64,000 nucleotides of DNA, from the NCBI RefSeq assembly GCF_016806125.1, contig NZ_CP047166.1:1-64000 (forward strand). Direction: 5' to 3'. The notes beneath the pieces were generated by a model that had not been told where the DNA came from, searched no databases, and was given only the letters and a program-made list of their open reading frames with translations. Positions 29,318 to 37,549 of the stretch are shown piece after piece. The stretch comes from Ponticoccus alexandrii. GTDB lineage: Bacteria > Pseudomonadota > Alphaproteobacteria > Rhodobacterales > Rhodobacteraceae. A program made the position numbers and the translations under genes. Each line of letters begins with the position of its first letter. Position 1 is the stretch's first letter.

Positions 29318-29338
29318 TCGTGAAGTGGTATTTCACGA
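29318..29338. promoter_or_regulatory. Inverted repeat TCGTGAA-N7-TTCACGA before bhcR
   Basis: Perfect 7-bp arms (29318-29324 and 29332-29338) ending 17 bases before the bhcR start codon, well placed for autorepression by BhcR. Confidence 0.5.
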
Positions 29339-29355
29339 AAAGCGGAAGGCATTTC

Positions 29356-30198
29356 ATGGATTCGCAAGACAATGGCCCGCGCGGCACCCGAAAGGCCCGG
29401 GGTCGCCCCCGCGACTGGGACGACAAGACGGCCCAGAACACCATCAAGTCGCTGGACCGCGCGATGGAGGTCTTCGAGTTCCTCAGCGAGCGGCAGGGCA
29501 TGGCGCTCAGCACGATCTCGGACGAGATGGATCAGTCGCCCTCGACGGTCTACCGCGTGCTGGTCACGCTGGAAGGGCGCGGGCTGGTGGAATTCGACGC
29601 CGAGGAACAGCTTTGGCACATCGGCGCGCGGGCCTTCACCATCGGCGCGCGCTTTCTGCGGCGCACCAGCCTTGTCGACCGCGCCCGCCCGGTGATGCGC
29701 AGGCTGATGGAGGCGACGGGCGAGACCGCCAACCTTGGCGTCGAGAAGGAGGGGCAGGTGCTGTTTCTCAGCCAGGTCGAGACCCATGCCAACATCCGCG
29801 CCTTCTTTCCGCCCGGCACGCTTTCGGCGATGCACGCCTCGGGAATCGGCAAGGCGCTTCTGGCGCAGATGGACGAGGGCAGGCTGATGCGGCGGCTGGA
29901 GGGCGGGCTGGAAGCCTTCACGCCCCGAACGGTGACCGACCGCGCGGCGCTGCTCGAGGATCTCGCCCGCATCCGGGCGCGGGGATACTCGGTCGACGAC
30001 GAGGAACGCAATCTCGGGATGCGCTGCATCGCGGCCCCGGTCTTCGACGCCGCCGGAGAGGCGCTGGCGGGCATTTCGGTCTCCGGCCCGACAAGCCGGG
30101 TCACGCAGGAGGAACTGAACAGGTTGAGCCGCCCCGTGATCGAGGCGGCCCGGACCCTGACGGAGGCCATCGGAGGGCAGGTTACTCCGCAGCCTTGA
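29356..30198 (+). CDS. bhcR: IclR-family regulator BhcR
   Basis: 280 residues: a basic N-terminus, a winged helix-turn-helix (ALSTISDEMDQSPSTVYRVL near 55-75) and an IclR effector domain (about 105-275) with the typical GIGKALLAQ and PVFDAAGEALAGISVSGP motifs. BhcR of Paracoccus is a glyoxylate-responsive regulator of the divergent bhc operon. I chose ATG 29356, preceded by GGAAGG; an upstream ATG at 29248 would place the start in the AT-rich promoter region. Its 3' end overlaps the convergent allE gene by 17 bases. Confidence 0.9.
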   Translation: MDSQDNGPRGTRKARGRPRDWDDKTAQNTIKSLDRAMEVFEFLSERQGMALSTISDEMDQSPSTVYRVLVTLEGRGLVEFDAEEQLWHIGARAFTIGARFLRRTSLVDRARPVMRRLMEATGETANLGVEKEGQVLFLSQVETHANIRAFFPPGTLSAMHASGIGKALLAQMDEGRLMRRLEGGLEAFTPRTVTDRAALLEDLARIRARGYSVDDEERNLGMRCIAAPVFDAAGEALAGISVSGPTSRVTQEELNRLSRPVIEAARTLTEAIGGQVTPQP

Positions 30199-31048
30199 GC
30201 CTCTGGCTGCGCGGCTGCGCCAAGGCACCGGGGCGCAGCGCCATGTGCCGGTTCACGTCCTTGTACAGCAGGTAGCGGAACGGCCCCGGTCCACCGGCGT
30301 AGCAGGCCTGCGGGCAGAAGGCGCGCAGCCACATGAAATCGCCGGCCTCGACCTCGACCCAGTCGTTGTTCAGCTTGTAGACGGCCTTGCCCTCGAGCAC
30401 GTAGAGCCCGTGTTCCATGACGTGGGTCTCGAGGAAGGGGATCACGCCGCCGGGCTGCAGGGTGACGATGGTCACATGCATGTCGTGCCGCAGGTCGGCG
30501 GGATCGGCGAAGCGCGTGGTGGCCCATGCGCCGTTGGTGTCCGGCATCGGGGTCGGCGCGATGTCGGTCTCGTTCAGGATCAGCACATCGGGTTCCGACA
30601 GGCCCGGGGCCGGTTCCCAGAGCTTGCGCACCCAGTGAAACCGCAGCACGTCCGAGCCGCGGTTGTGAAGCCGCCAGTCGGCGCTGGGCGGCAGGTAGGC
30701 ATAGCCGCCGGGCGTCAGGACATGGGTCTCGCCGTTCACGTCCAGCGTGGCCTCACCCTCAACCACGAAGAGCACGCCCTGCGCGCCCTCTTCGGTCTCG
30801 GGCATGTCGGACCCGCCGCCGGGCTGGACCTCCATGATGTACTGGCTGAAGGTCTCGGCAAAGCCCGACATCGGGCGGGCGATCACCCAAAGCCGCGTGT
30901 CGGTCCAGCCGGGCAGAAAGCTGGTGACGATGTCGCGCATCGTGCCCTTGGGGATCACCGCATAGGCCTCTGTAAAGATGGCGCGGTCGGTCAGAAGCTG
31001 GTCCTGCCCGGGCAGGCCACCGGTCGGGGCGTAGTATTTTGGGGCCAT
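30182..31048 (-). CDS. allE: (S)-ureidoglycine aminohydrolase
   Basis: 288 residues forming two cupin domains; the start PKYYAPTGGLPGQDQLLTDRA is typical of AllE/UGlyAH. Metal ligands are visible in the second cupin (FLETHVMEHGLYVLEGKAVY), the active half in this family. The enzyme releases ammonia from ureidoglycine to give ureidoglycolate in purine degradation; later cleavage of ureidoglycolate yields glyoxylate and urea. Its neighbours (malate synthase, bhc operon) consume that glyoxylate. The ureidoglycolate-cleaving enzyme and allantoin amidohydrolase are not in the window. Confidence 0.88.
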   Translation of the reverse strand: MAPKYYAPTGGLPGQDQLLTDRAIFTEAYAVIPKGTMRDIVTSFLPGWTDTRLWVIARPMSGFAETFSQYIMEVQPGGGSDMPETEEGAQGVLFVVEGEATLDVNGETHVLTPGGYAYLPPSADWRLHNRGSDVLRFHWVRKLWEPAPGLSEPDVLILNETDIAPTPMPDTNGAWATTRFADPADLRHDMHVTIVTLQPGGVIPFLETHVMEHGLYVLEGKAVYKLNNDWVEVEAGDFMWLRAFCPQACYAGGPGPFRYLLYKDVNRHMALRPGALAQPRSQRLKAAE

Positions 31049-31197
31049 CGCAGGTCTCCGTCAAAGCCGTGTCGGGTTGAGTATGCGTCGCACCTATTGC
31101 CCACGAAACCCGCAATGATCGGACAGGTCTTTTCCGGAAAATTTGAAAGTCACCGCGAGTGGCGCGCTAGGGACCGAGGGGCGCTGCCTCCGAATCC

Positions 31198-31265
31198 CCG
31201 AGGTATTTCTGGACCAAAGAAGGGGGAGGGTGGCGCTTCATCTTCTTTGGTCCAAAAATACCTCG
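31198..31265. repeat. Large imperfect inverted repeat made of two extragenic motif copies
   Basis: CCGAGGTATTT..GGACCAAAGAAG (31198-31222) faces its near-exact reverse complement (31242-31265) across 19 bases. The same motif in single copy is at 2665-2693 and 56781-56808. The two copies together could fold into a long stem and terminate transcription from either side. Confidence 0.55.
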
Positions 31266-31274
31266 GAGGGGTCC

Positions 31275-31293
31275 GGGGAGGCAGAGCCTCCCC
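31275..31293. repeat. Stem-loop GGGGAGGC-AGA-GCCTCCCC
   Basis: Perfect 8-bp stem with a three-base loop beside the 31198-31265 dyad. A closely similar stem-loop (GAGGGGC-TCT-GCCCCTC) lies beside the motif copy at 56781. Confidence 0.5.
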
Positions 31294-31300
31294 GGCCGGT

Positions 31301-31320
31301 CGCCTGCCGCAAGGCAGGCG
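31301..31320. repeat. Stem-loop with GCAA tetraloop
   Basis: CGCCTGCC-GCAA-GGCAGGCG, a perfect 8-bp stem closed by a GNRA-class tetraloop, next to the glcB terminator. Confidence 0.5.
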
Positions 31321-31330
31321 AAACACAAAG

Positions 31331-31355
31331 AAAAAGGCGGACCCGAAAGTCCGCC
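31331..31355 (-). terminator. Rho-independent terminator of glcB
   Basis: Read on the minus strand: GGCGGAC, loop TTTCGG, GTCCGCC, immediately followed by TTTTTCTTTG. The perfect 7-bp stem plus T-run begins 7 bases after the glcB stop and is the clearest intrinsic terminator in the window. Confidence 0.8.
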
Positions 31356-31362
31356 CGTTCCG

Positions 31363-33513
31363 TCACCCTGCCTTCAGCTGGAGGCGGCGCCGGTGCAGGA
31401 CCGGCTCGGTGTAGCCGGAGGGTTGCTCGCGGCCTTCGAAGACCAGATCGCAGGCGGCCTGATAGGCGATCCCGTCGAAATCCGGCGCCATGGGACGGTA
31501 CAGCGGATCGCCAGCGTTCTGGCGGTCCACCACCTCGGCCATCTGCTGCATGATCTCGGAGACCTCTTGCCGCGAGACGACACCGTGGTGCAGCCAGTTG
31601 GCGATGTGCTGGGCCGAGATGCGGCAGGTCGCGCGGTCCTCCATGAGACCCACGTCATTGATATCGGGAACCTTGGAGCAGCCGACGCCCTGATCGATCC
31701 AGCGCACCACGTAGCCGAGGATGCCCTGCGCGTTGTTCTCGACCTCGCGGCGGATCTGCGCCGGGGTCCACTTGCGGTAGGCCGCCAGCGGGATGTCCAG
31801 CAGCGCGTCGACGTAGGCGCGGCGTCCGCCCTTGGCCAGCTGCGCCTGCACCGCCAGCACGTCGACCTTGTGGTAATGCGTGGCGTGCAGCGTCGCTGCC
31901 GTGGGCGAGGGCACCCAGGCGCAATTGGCGCCCGCGCGGGGGTGTTCGATCTTCGCCTCCAGCATCGCGGCCATGCTGTCGGGCTGCGCCCACATGCCCT
32001 TGCCGATCTGCGCCTTGCCCGAAAGACCGCATTCCAGACCGATATCGACGTTCTGGTTCTCGTAGGCGGTGATCCAGCCCTTGCGCTTGATGAAGTCCTT
32101 GCGGCTGAAGGGCCCGGCCTCCATCGAGGTGTGGATCTCGTCCCCGGTGCGGTCGAGGAAGCCGGTGTTGATGAAGCACACGCGGTTCTGCGCGGCGCGG
32201 ATGCACTCCTTGAGGTTCACCGAGGTGCGGCGTTCTTCGTCCATGATGCCCAGCTTCACGGTGTAGCGCGGCAGGCCAAGCGCCTCTTCCACATGGGTGA
32301 AGATCGCGTCGGAGAAGGCGACCTCTTCCGGGCCGTGCATCTTGGGCTTCACCACGTAGACCGAACCGGCAACCGAGTTGCGCGGCCCCTCGGTCTTGGC
32401 GAGGTCGTGCTTGGCGATCAGCGTGGTGACCATCGCGTCCATCAGGCCTTCGAAGATCTCGTTGCCGTCGCGGTCGAGGATCGCGGGGTTGGTCATCAGG
32501 TGGCCGACGTTGCGCACCAGCAGCAGCGCGCGGCCCTTCAGGCTGACCTCGCCCCCGATGCCGGTGTAGATCCGGTCGGCGTTCAGCTTGCGGGTCACCT
32601 GCTTTCCGCCCTTCTCGAAGGTCTCGGACAGGTCGCCCTTCATTAGGCCCAACCAGTTGCGATAGGCCAACACCTTGTCAGCGGCATCCACGCAGGCCAC
32701 CGAATCCTCGCAGTCGCAGATGGCCGAGACGGCGGATTCCAGCAGCACATCCGCAAGGCCCGAGGGCGTCTGCGCGCCGATCGGGTGGCTGCGGTCGAAA
32801 ACCAGTTCGACGTGCAGTCCATTGTTCTTCAGCAGTACGGACGACGGCGCCGAGGCCTCACCCCGGTAGCCCACGAAGGCCTCGGGCGTCTTCAGCGCCG
32901 AGCCGTCCACCGTCAGGGCGCCGTCCTTGACGCTGTAGGCCTGAGCGCGGACATGCGAGGTTTCGGTCAGTGGGAAGATCTGGTCGAGGAAGACCGCCGC
33001 CCGGGCCACCACCCGCGCCCCGCGCCCGTCGTCGAAGCCGCCCTTGGGCGGCAGGCCACCCATGGCGTCGGTGCCGTAGAAGCCATCGTAGAGGCTGCCC
33101 CAGCGCGCGTTGGCCGCGTTCAGGACAAAGCGCGCATTGGTCACCGGCACCACAAGCTGCGGGCCGGGAACCGTCGCGATCTCGGGGTCGACATTCGCGG
33201 TCTGGATGGTGAAATCGCCGCCCTCGGGGACGATATAGCCGATCTCTTCGAGGAAGGCCTTGTAGGCGTCGCGGTCATGCGCCTTGCCGGCGCGCTCGCG
33301 GTGCCAGGCGTCGATCTGCGCCTGCAGCGCCTCGCGCTTGTCCAGCAGGGCGCGGTTCTTCGGACCGAAGTCATGCGCCAGCCCCGACAGCCCGGCCCAG
33401 AAGGCAACCGCCGTGACGCCAGTGCCGGGCAGCACCTCTGTTTCGAGGAACGTGGCAAGCTCGGAAGCGACGGACAGGCCTTCTCGGGTCACGCGGTCTT
33501 GGGTCTGGGGCAT
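31363..33513 (-). CDS. glcB: Malate synthase G
   Basis: 716 residues, the usual length of the large monomeric isoform (about 720). It condenses glyoxylate and acetyl-CoA to malate. Recognisable segments are [17 protein letters not shown] near 265, [14 protein letters not shown] near 395, [15 protein letters not shown] near 430 and the catalytic [17 protein letters not shown] near 455. The AAGGAG site sits six bases before ATG 33513 but directly abuts the alternative ATG 33519, so 33513 is the start. An inverted repeat lies 36-80 bases upstream. It provides the second glyoxylate sink beside the bhc operon. Confidence 0.95.
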   Translation of the reverse strand: MPQTQDRVTREGLSVASELATFLETEVLPGTGVTAVAFWAGLSGLAHDFGPKNRALLDKREALQAQIDAWHRERAGKAHDRDAYKAFLEEIGYIVPEGGDFTIQTANVDPEIATVPGPQLVVPVTNARFVLNAANARWGSLYDGFYGTDAMGGLPPKGGFDDGRGARVVARAAVFLDQIFPLTETSHVRAQAYSVKDGALTVDGSALKTPEAFVGYRGEASAPSSVLLKNNGLHVELVFDRSHPIGAQTPSGLADVLLESAVSAICDCEDSVACVDAADKVLAYRNWLGLMKGDLSETFEKGGKQVTRKLNADRIYTGIGGEVSLKGRALLLVRNVGHLMTNPAILDRDGNEIFEGLMDAMVTTLIAKHDLAKTEGPRNSVAGSVYVVKPKMHGPEEVAFSDAIFTHVEEALGLPRYTVKLGIMDEERRTSVNLKECIRAAQNRVCFINTGFLDRTGDEIHTSMEAGPFSRKDFIKRKGWITAYENQNVDIGLECGLSGKAQIGKGMWAQPDSMAAMLEAKIEHPRAGANCAWVPSPTAATLHATHYHKVDVLAVQAQLAKGGRRAYVDALLDIPLAAYRKWTPAQIRREVENNAQGILGYVVRWIDQGVGCSKVPDINDVGLMEDRATCRISAQHIANWLHHGVVSRQEVSEIMQQMAEVVDRQNAGDPLYRPMAPDFDGIAYQAACDLVFEGREQPSGYTEPVLHRRRLQLKAG

Positions 33514-33548
33514 GGGCATCTCCTTGACGGGTCGGTGCGGCGGCGCGT

Positions 33549-33593
33549 CTGGTATGCCGCGGTGCACAATGGCTTTGGCCGCGGTCATACCAG
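33549..33593. promoter_or_regulatory. Long inverted repeat upstream of glcB
   Basis: CTGGTATGCCGCGG (33549-33562) and CCGCGGTCATACCAG (33579-33593) are reverse complements with a single-base bulge, separated by 16 bases. The TGGTAT/ATACCA half-sites resemble those of GntR-family regulators. It may be an operator pair or a 5'-UTR hairpin. Confidence 0.5.
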
Positions 33594-33664
33594 ATGGACC
33601 ACCCCCGGGTCATGCCCAAATTCCGAAAGGCGTTTCAAGGAAAGGAAGACAATCGGATCGGCGA

Positions 33665-34999
33665 TCAGGCCAGTTCGGGCGCCCTTTGCTGCGCCAGCGG
33701 GCGCGTGGCGGGTTTGCGCGGCGTTCCGGCCACGTAGGTTTCGGCGATGGCCCGGTCGTCCCCCATGACTTGCAGGACAAAGAGTTCCTCGGCCAGCGTC
33801 CCGGCGCGTTCGCACCGCAGCGCCATGGCCGCGGTCGCGCGGCTGTCCAGCACCACGACATCCGCCTCTGTCCCTGGGTCCAGTGTGCCGATGCGGTCCT
33901 GAAGCCCCAGCACGCAGGCATTGCCGCGCGTCGCCCAGTGGAAGGCATTCAGCGGGTGCAGCGCATGGCCCTGCAATTGCAGAACCTTGTAGCCCTCGTT
34001 CAGGGTCTGGAGCATGGAATAGCTGGTGCCCGCGCCCACATCGGTGGCGATGCCGCTGGTGATGCCGCGCGCGCCAAGGCCCGGCGCATCGAACAGCCCG
34101 CTGCCAAGGAACAGGTTCGAGGTCGGGCAAAAGACCGGATGCGCCCCGGTCTCTGCCAGCGTGTCGATCTCGCGCGGGGTCAGGTGGATGGCGTGCCCCA
34201 GAAGCGTCTTCGGCCCCAGCAGGCCAAAGCCCTCGTAGACGTCTAGGTAATCGCGCGCCTCGGGGTACAGTTCGGCGGTATAGGCGATCTCGGCGCGGTT
34301 CTCGGACAGATGCGTCTGGACGTGACACTCCGGGTGCTCGGCGGCCAGAGTGCCTGCCATGACCAGCTGCTCGGGGGTCGAGGTGATGGCGAAGCGCGGC
34401 GTGATGACATAGCCGTTGCGGCCCTTGCCGTGCCAGCGGTCGATCAGCGCCTTGCTGTCGTCGTAGCCGCTTTGGGCGGTGTCACGCAGCCCGTCGGGGG
34501 CGTTGCGGTCCATCATCACCTTGCCCGCCAGCATCCGCATGTCGCGGCGCGTGGCCTCGGCAAACAGCGCCTCGGCGCTGGCGGCATGGACGGAGCAGAA
34601 GCTGACGGCGGTGGTCGTGCCGTGGGCCGTCAGCAGGTCGAGGAAGGCCTGCGCCATGCGCGCGGCATGGGCGGGGTCGGCAAAGCGCGTCTCTTCGGGG
34701 AAGGTGTAGCCGTTCAGCCAGTCCAGCAGTTGTGCGCCCCAGGATGCGATGACCTGCACCTGCGGGAAATGGATATGCGTGTCGATGAAACCCGCCATCA
34801 TCAGGTGAGGGCGGTGGTCCGTCACCGGGGCTTGGGGGGCCTGCGCCCGGACCTCGGCAAAGGTGCCTCGGGCGGCGATCAGGCCATCGCGCATCAGCAG
34901 GCCCGCGTCCTCGATATAGGTGTAGGCCTCGGTATCATCGGCCCCTTGCGGGTCACGGTGAAAGGTCAGCAGGCGGCCGCGCAGCAGCGTCTCTGTCAT
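33665..34999 (-). CDS. guaD: Guanine deaminase
   Basis: 444 residues of the amidohydrolase superfamily; converts guanine to xanthine and ammonia. Metal ligands are visible in GFIDTHIHFPQ near residue 70, VQTHLSENRAEI near 235, LLGHAIHLTPRE near 270 and IATDVGAGTSYSMLQT near 320. The C-terminal composite domain ends with DVVVLDSRATA. The product xanthine is the substrate of the xdhABC enzyme encoded further upstream in the same orientation. A purine permease gene lies 50 bases upstream. Confidence 0.93.
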   Translation of the reverse strand: MTETLLRGRLLTFHRDPQGADDTEAYTYIEDAGLLMRDGLIAARGTFAEVRAQAPQAPVTDHRPHLMMAGFIDTHIHFPQVQVIASWGAQLLDWLNGYTFPEETRFADPAHAARMAQAFLDLLTAHGTTTAVSFCSVHAASAEALFAEATRRDMRMLAGKVMMDRNAPDGLRDTAQSGYDDSKALIDRWHGKGRNGYVITPRFAITSTPEQLVMAGTLAAEHPECHVQTHLSENRAEIAYTAELYPEARDYLDVYEGFGLLGPKTLLGHAIHLTPREIDTLAETGAHPVFCPTSNLFLGSGLFDAPGLGARGITSGIATDVGAGTSYSMLQTLNEGYKVLQLQGHALHPLNAFHWATRGNACVLGLQDRIGTLDPGTEADVVVLDSRATAAMALRCERAGTLAEELFVLQVMGDDRAIAETYVAGTPRKPATRPLAQQRAPELA

Positions 35000-35049
35000 G
35001 TGTCTTGTCCTTGTCGTGGAAGGGGCGGCACACTGGCCGCCCCGGTGTG

Positions 35050-36648
35050 TCAGGCCCGCTGCGGCGGGGTCTCGTCCAGCATGTCGGGTTCGTCCGGCAC
35101 GATGATCCGGTGCTCCAGATCCTCTTTCGGGGCGACCAGCGGATAGAGCCAGAGGAAGCCGCCGATGATCAGGTAACCCACCGTGATCCCGTCGAATTGC
35201 GGCGCCTGAAGCGCGGCGGCGTGGATGATGCCGACCGAGGACATGAAGGCCGCCGCCAGCGCAAAGCCCCCCGCCACGCGGAACCGCCCGTCGATGACGT
35301 CGGCGACGATGGCGCCCCAGACGAGGCCGGTCAGGATCGCGCCCTGGCTGAGGGCGAGGTGGCCGTCGTAATGCGCGCCCTCCATCAGCAGCGCGGCGGT
35401 CAGATCGGCATCACCCAGCGCGGGCAGTCCTTCGACCCCCTCGGCCCGCAGCGCGTTCATCAGAGAGCCCCACTTCGTCACCAGCAGCGAAGAGACATGC
35501 GGCAGGATGGCAAAGCTGACGGCGGCCATGTGGGCGGGCTTCACCGCCCACGCCGTGTTGGTGATCAGGCTGACCGAGACGAAGACCAGCACCGGCGCCG
35601 CCGCGGCGACAGGGATCAGCCCGGCGAGGAAGGACAGGAAGCCAAGGAAGGCCGCCGCGCCGATCACCAGCGCCACGCCGATGACATAGCCTGCCCGCGC
35701 GTCCAGCCGCTTGTAGGCGGGGTGGCCGATGTAGACCGTCGTCGGGAAGGGCGAGCCGAAGACCGCGCCCAGCATGGTGCCCGCGCCGTCCGTCACCTGA
35801 CACAGGCCCACCGGATAGCTGTCGCCCGCCGCCTCGGCGCTCTCGACGTTGTTCATGGTTTCGATGAAGTTGTAGATCTGCACCGGCACCAGCACGAGGA
35901 ACAGCTCGGGGTTGGCGAAGAGGTACTGAATGCCCGCGATCAGGTCTCCGATGTAGGGAACTGGCGGATAGAACCCGATGCCCGAGGTGTCGAAGGTCGA
36001 TTGGCCCAGAACCACGGCGATCACCGTGCCCGCAAGGATCGCCACGAGGCCCGCAGGCAGGTTGCCGGGCAGCCGAAAGCGCCCGATCAGCCCCCAGAGG
36101 ATGAACAGAAGCGCGGTGAAGCCGATCACCGGCTGCTCGAAGATCTGCGACAGCGGCACGGCCCCGATGAACATCAGCGCGATGCCGCAAAGCGTGCCCA
36201 GCATCCCGGCGCGCGGGGTGATGCGCTTCAGCCACGGGCCGACGATGGCGCCCATGGCGGCGACGATGCCGCCCATGAAGCCCGCGCCGATGCCCACCTG
36301 CCATGCCAGCAGCGGGTCCTGCGTGGCCCAGTAGATCGGGCCGATCACGCCGAAGAGGTAGACGAACATCACCGGCGTCGAGATGCCGTAGGGCAGGGCG
36401 GTCACGTCGCGGCCCAGCCGCTCGGCGGTGCGCTTGGCCATGAAGGTGTAGACCGCGACGCCCGCAAGGATCGCGATGGCGGCCCCCGGCACGATGCGGC
36501 CAAAGACGATCTCGGCGGGCATGCCAAAGACGAACTGGCAGATCCCCGAGAGGATCAGCAGGTTCACGAGGTTGTCGGTAAAGAGCGCCCAGAAGGCGCT
36601 GCCGTCCCCTTTCGAGAACAGGGTGTATTCATATTTTATGCCGCTCAT
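35050..36648 (-). CDS. NCS2-family purine/xanthine permease
   Basis: 532 residues with about 12-14 hydrophobic helices (for example IVPGAAIAILAGVAVYTFMA and GTLCGIALMFIGAVPLS). The TALPYGISTPVMFVYLF motif and the later NNVESAEAAGDSYPV segment match nucleobase permeases of the NCS2/AzgA-like group. It lies between guanine deaminase and xanthine dehydrogenase genes on one strand, so a purine base (xanthine, hypoxanthine or guanine) is the probable substrate. Confidence 0.85.
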   Translation of the reverse strand: MSGIKYEYTLFSKGDGSAFWALFTDNLVNLLILSGICQFVFGMPAEIVFGRIVPGAAIAILAGVAVYTFMAKRTAERLGRDVTALPYGISTPVMFVYLFGVIGPIYWATQDPLLAWQVGIGAGFMGGIVAAMGAIVGPWLKRITPRAGMLGTLCGIALMFIGAVPLSQIFEQPVIGFTALLFILWGLIGRFRLPGNLPAGLVAILAGTVIAVVLGQSTFDTSGIGFYPPVPYIGDLIAGIQYLFANPELFLVLVPVQIYNFIETMNNVESAEAAGDSYPVGLCQVTDGAGTMLGAVFGSPFPTTVYIGHPAYKRLDARAGYVIGVALVIGAAAFLGFLSFLAGLIPVAAAAPVLVFVSVSLITNTAWAVKPAHMAAVSFAILPHVSSLLVTKWGSLMNALRAEGVEGLPALGDADLTAALLMEGAHYDGHLALSQGAILTGLVWGAIVADVIDGRFRVAGGFALAAAFMSSVGIIHAAALQAPQFDGITVGYLIIGGFLWLYPLVAPKEDLEHRIIVPDEPDMLDETPPQRA

Positions 36649-36688
36649 GGCGGTCTCCCCCCTAATATGTGACCGGATCTCCTGTCCC

Positions 36689-37549
36689 TCAGCGGATCAG
36701 GGCTCCCTTCCGGTCTGGTTGATGGTTCCGGGTGGCGATGGCCGTGGCCGTCACCTGCGCGGTGCTGGTTGTCAGGTGCCCCATGACTTCGGCCACGACG
36801 AAGGCGGCGATGACGGCGGGGCGCTTGTCGGCGCTGCCCTGCGCGCCGATTGGACAGGTGAGCCGGTCAAAGGGCACCTCTGCGCAATGGTCGCGCATCC
36901 AGTTGCGCAGCTTCACCCGCTTGGTGGCAGAGCCGATCATCCCGACATAGGCCGCGTCGCCGCGTTCCAGCGCGGCGGAGGTCAGCAGGAAATCGAGCCC
37001 GTGGTCATGGGTCAGCACGACAAAGGCACTGCCGGCGGGGGCATGGGCGATGTCGATCTCGGGGATGGCCGAGACGCGGGTTTCCACGCGGGCGGTGCTT
37101 TGCGCGATCTCGGCGGCGCGCTGGTCAACGAGGATGCAGCGCACCGGCAAGTGCTGCAACAGGTCCGCCAGCGCGCGCCCGACATGCCCTGCACCCAAGA
37201 TGTATACATGCGGCAGCGCCGCTGCCTCCTGCTCTGCCCGGTCCAGCGCCGCGCGCTTGTCAGAGCTGCGCATCCGTCTCAGGCGCATCTCCACCCGCCC
37301 GCCGCAGCACTGGCCGATCTCGGGGCCAAGCGGCAGGTCCAGCACCTCTGACAGCACGCCGTCGCGCAGCATCCTGCGCGCGGCCTCTATGGCGCGGTGC
37401 TCCAACTGCCCGCCGCCGATGGTGCCGTGCAGGGCCTCGGCGGCGACGAACATCTCTGTCCCGGCCTCGCGCGGGGAGGACCCGCGTACCCGCGTCAGCG
37501 CCACGCGGACCACCGCCGCGTGGGTGTCGAGGAAAGAGGCGAGTGTCAT
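36689..37549 (-). CDS. xdhC: Xanthine dehydrogenase accessory protein XdhC
   Basis: 286 residues. XdhC binds the molybdenum cofactor, promotes its sulfuration and inserts it into XdhB. The N-terminal XdhC/CoxI domain has LTRVRGSSPREAGTEMFV and GTIGGGQLEHRAI; the C-terminal Rossmann domain has VYILGAGHVGRALADLL near 150 and YVGMIGSATKRVK near 225. The ATG at 37549 overlaps the xdhB stop by four bases (ATGA). Last gene of the xdhABC operon. Confidence 0.93.
   Translation of the reverse strand: MTLASFLDTHAAVVRVALTRVRGSSPREAGTEMFVAAEALHGTIGGGQLEHRAIEAARRMLRDGVLSEVLDLPLGPEIGQCCGGRVEMRLRRMRSSDKRAALDRAEQEAAALPHVYILGAGHVGRALADLLQHLPVRCILVDQRAAEIAQSTARVETRVSAIPEIDIAHAPAGSAFVVLTHDHGLDFLLTSAALERGDAAYVGMIGSATKRVKLRNWMRDHCAEVPFDRLTCPIGAQGSADKRPAVIAAFVVAEVMGHLTTSTAQVTATAIATRNHQPDRKGALIR

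Larger units (their letters stand above)
31049..31362. other. Intergenic region between glcB and allE, rich in hairpins
   Basis: 314 bases without a gene. From right to left it holds the glcB terminator, a perfect CGCCTGCC-GCAA-GGCAGGCG hairpin (31301-31320), a GGGGAGGC-AGA-GCCTCCCC hairpin (31275-31293), the large dyad 31198-31265 and the allE promoter region. Each is listed separately. Confidence 0.6.

Noticed and set aside
29331-29340. Half parS-like TTTCACG near bhcR
   Set aside because: It is one arm of the TCGTGAA/TTCACGA dyad and lacks the full parS palindrome.
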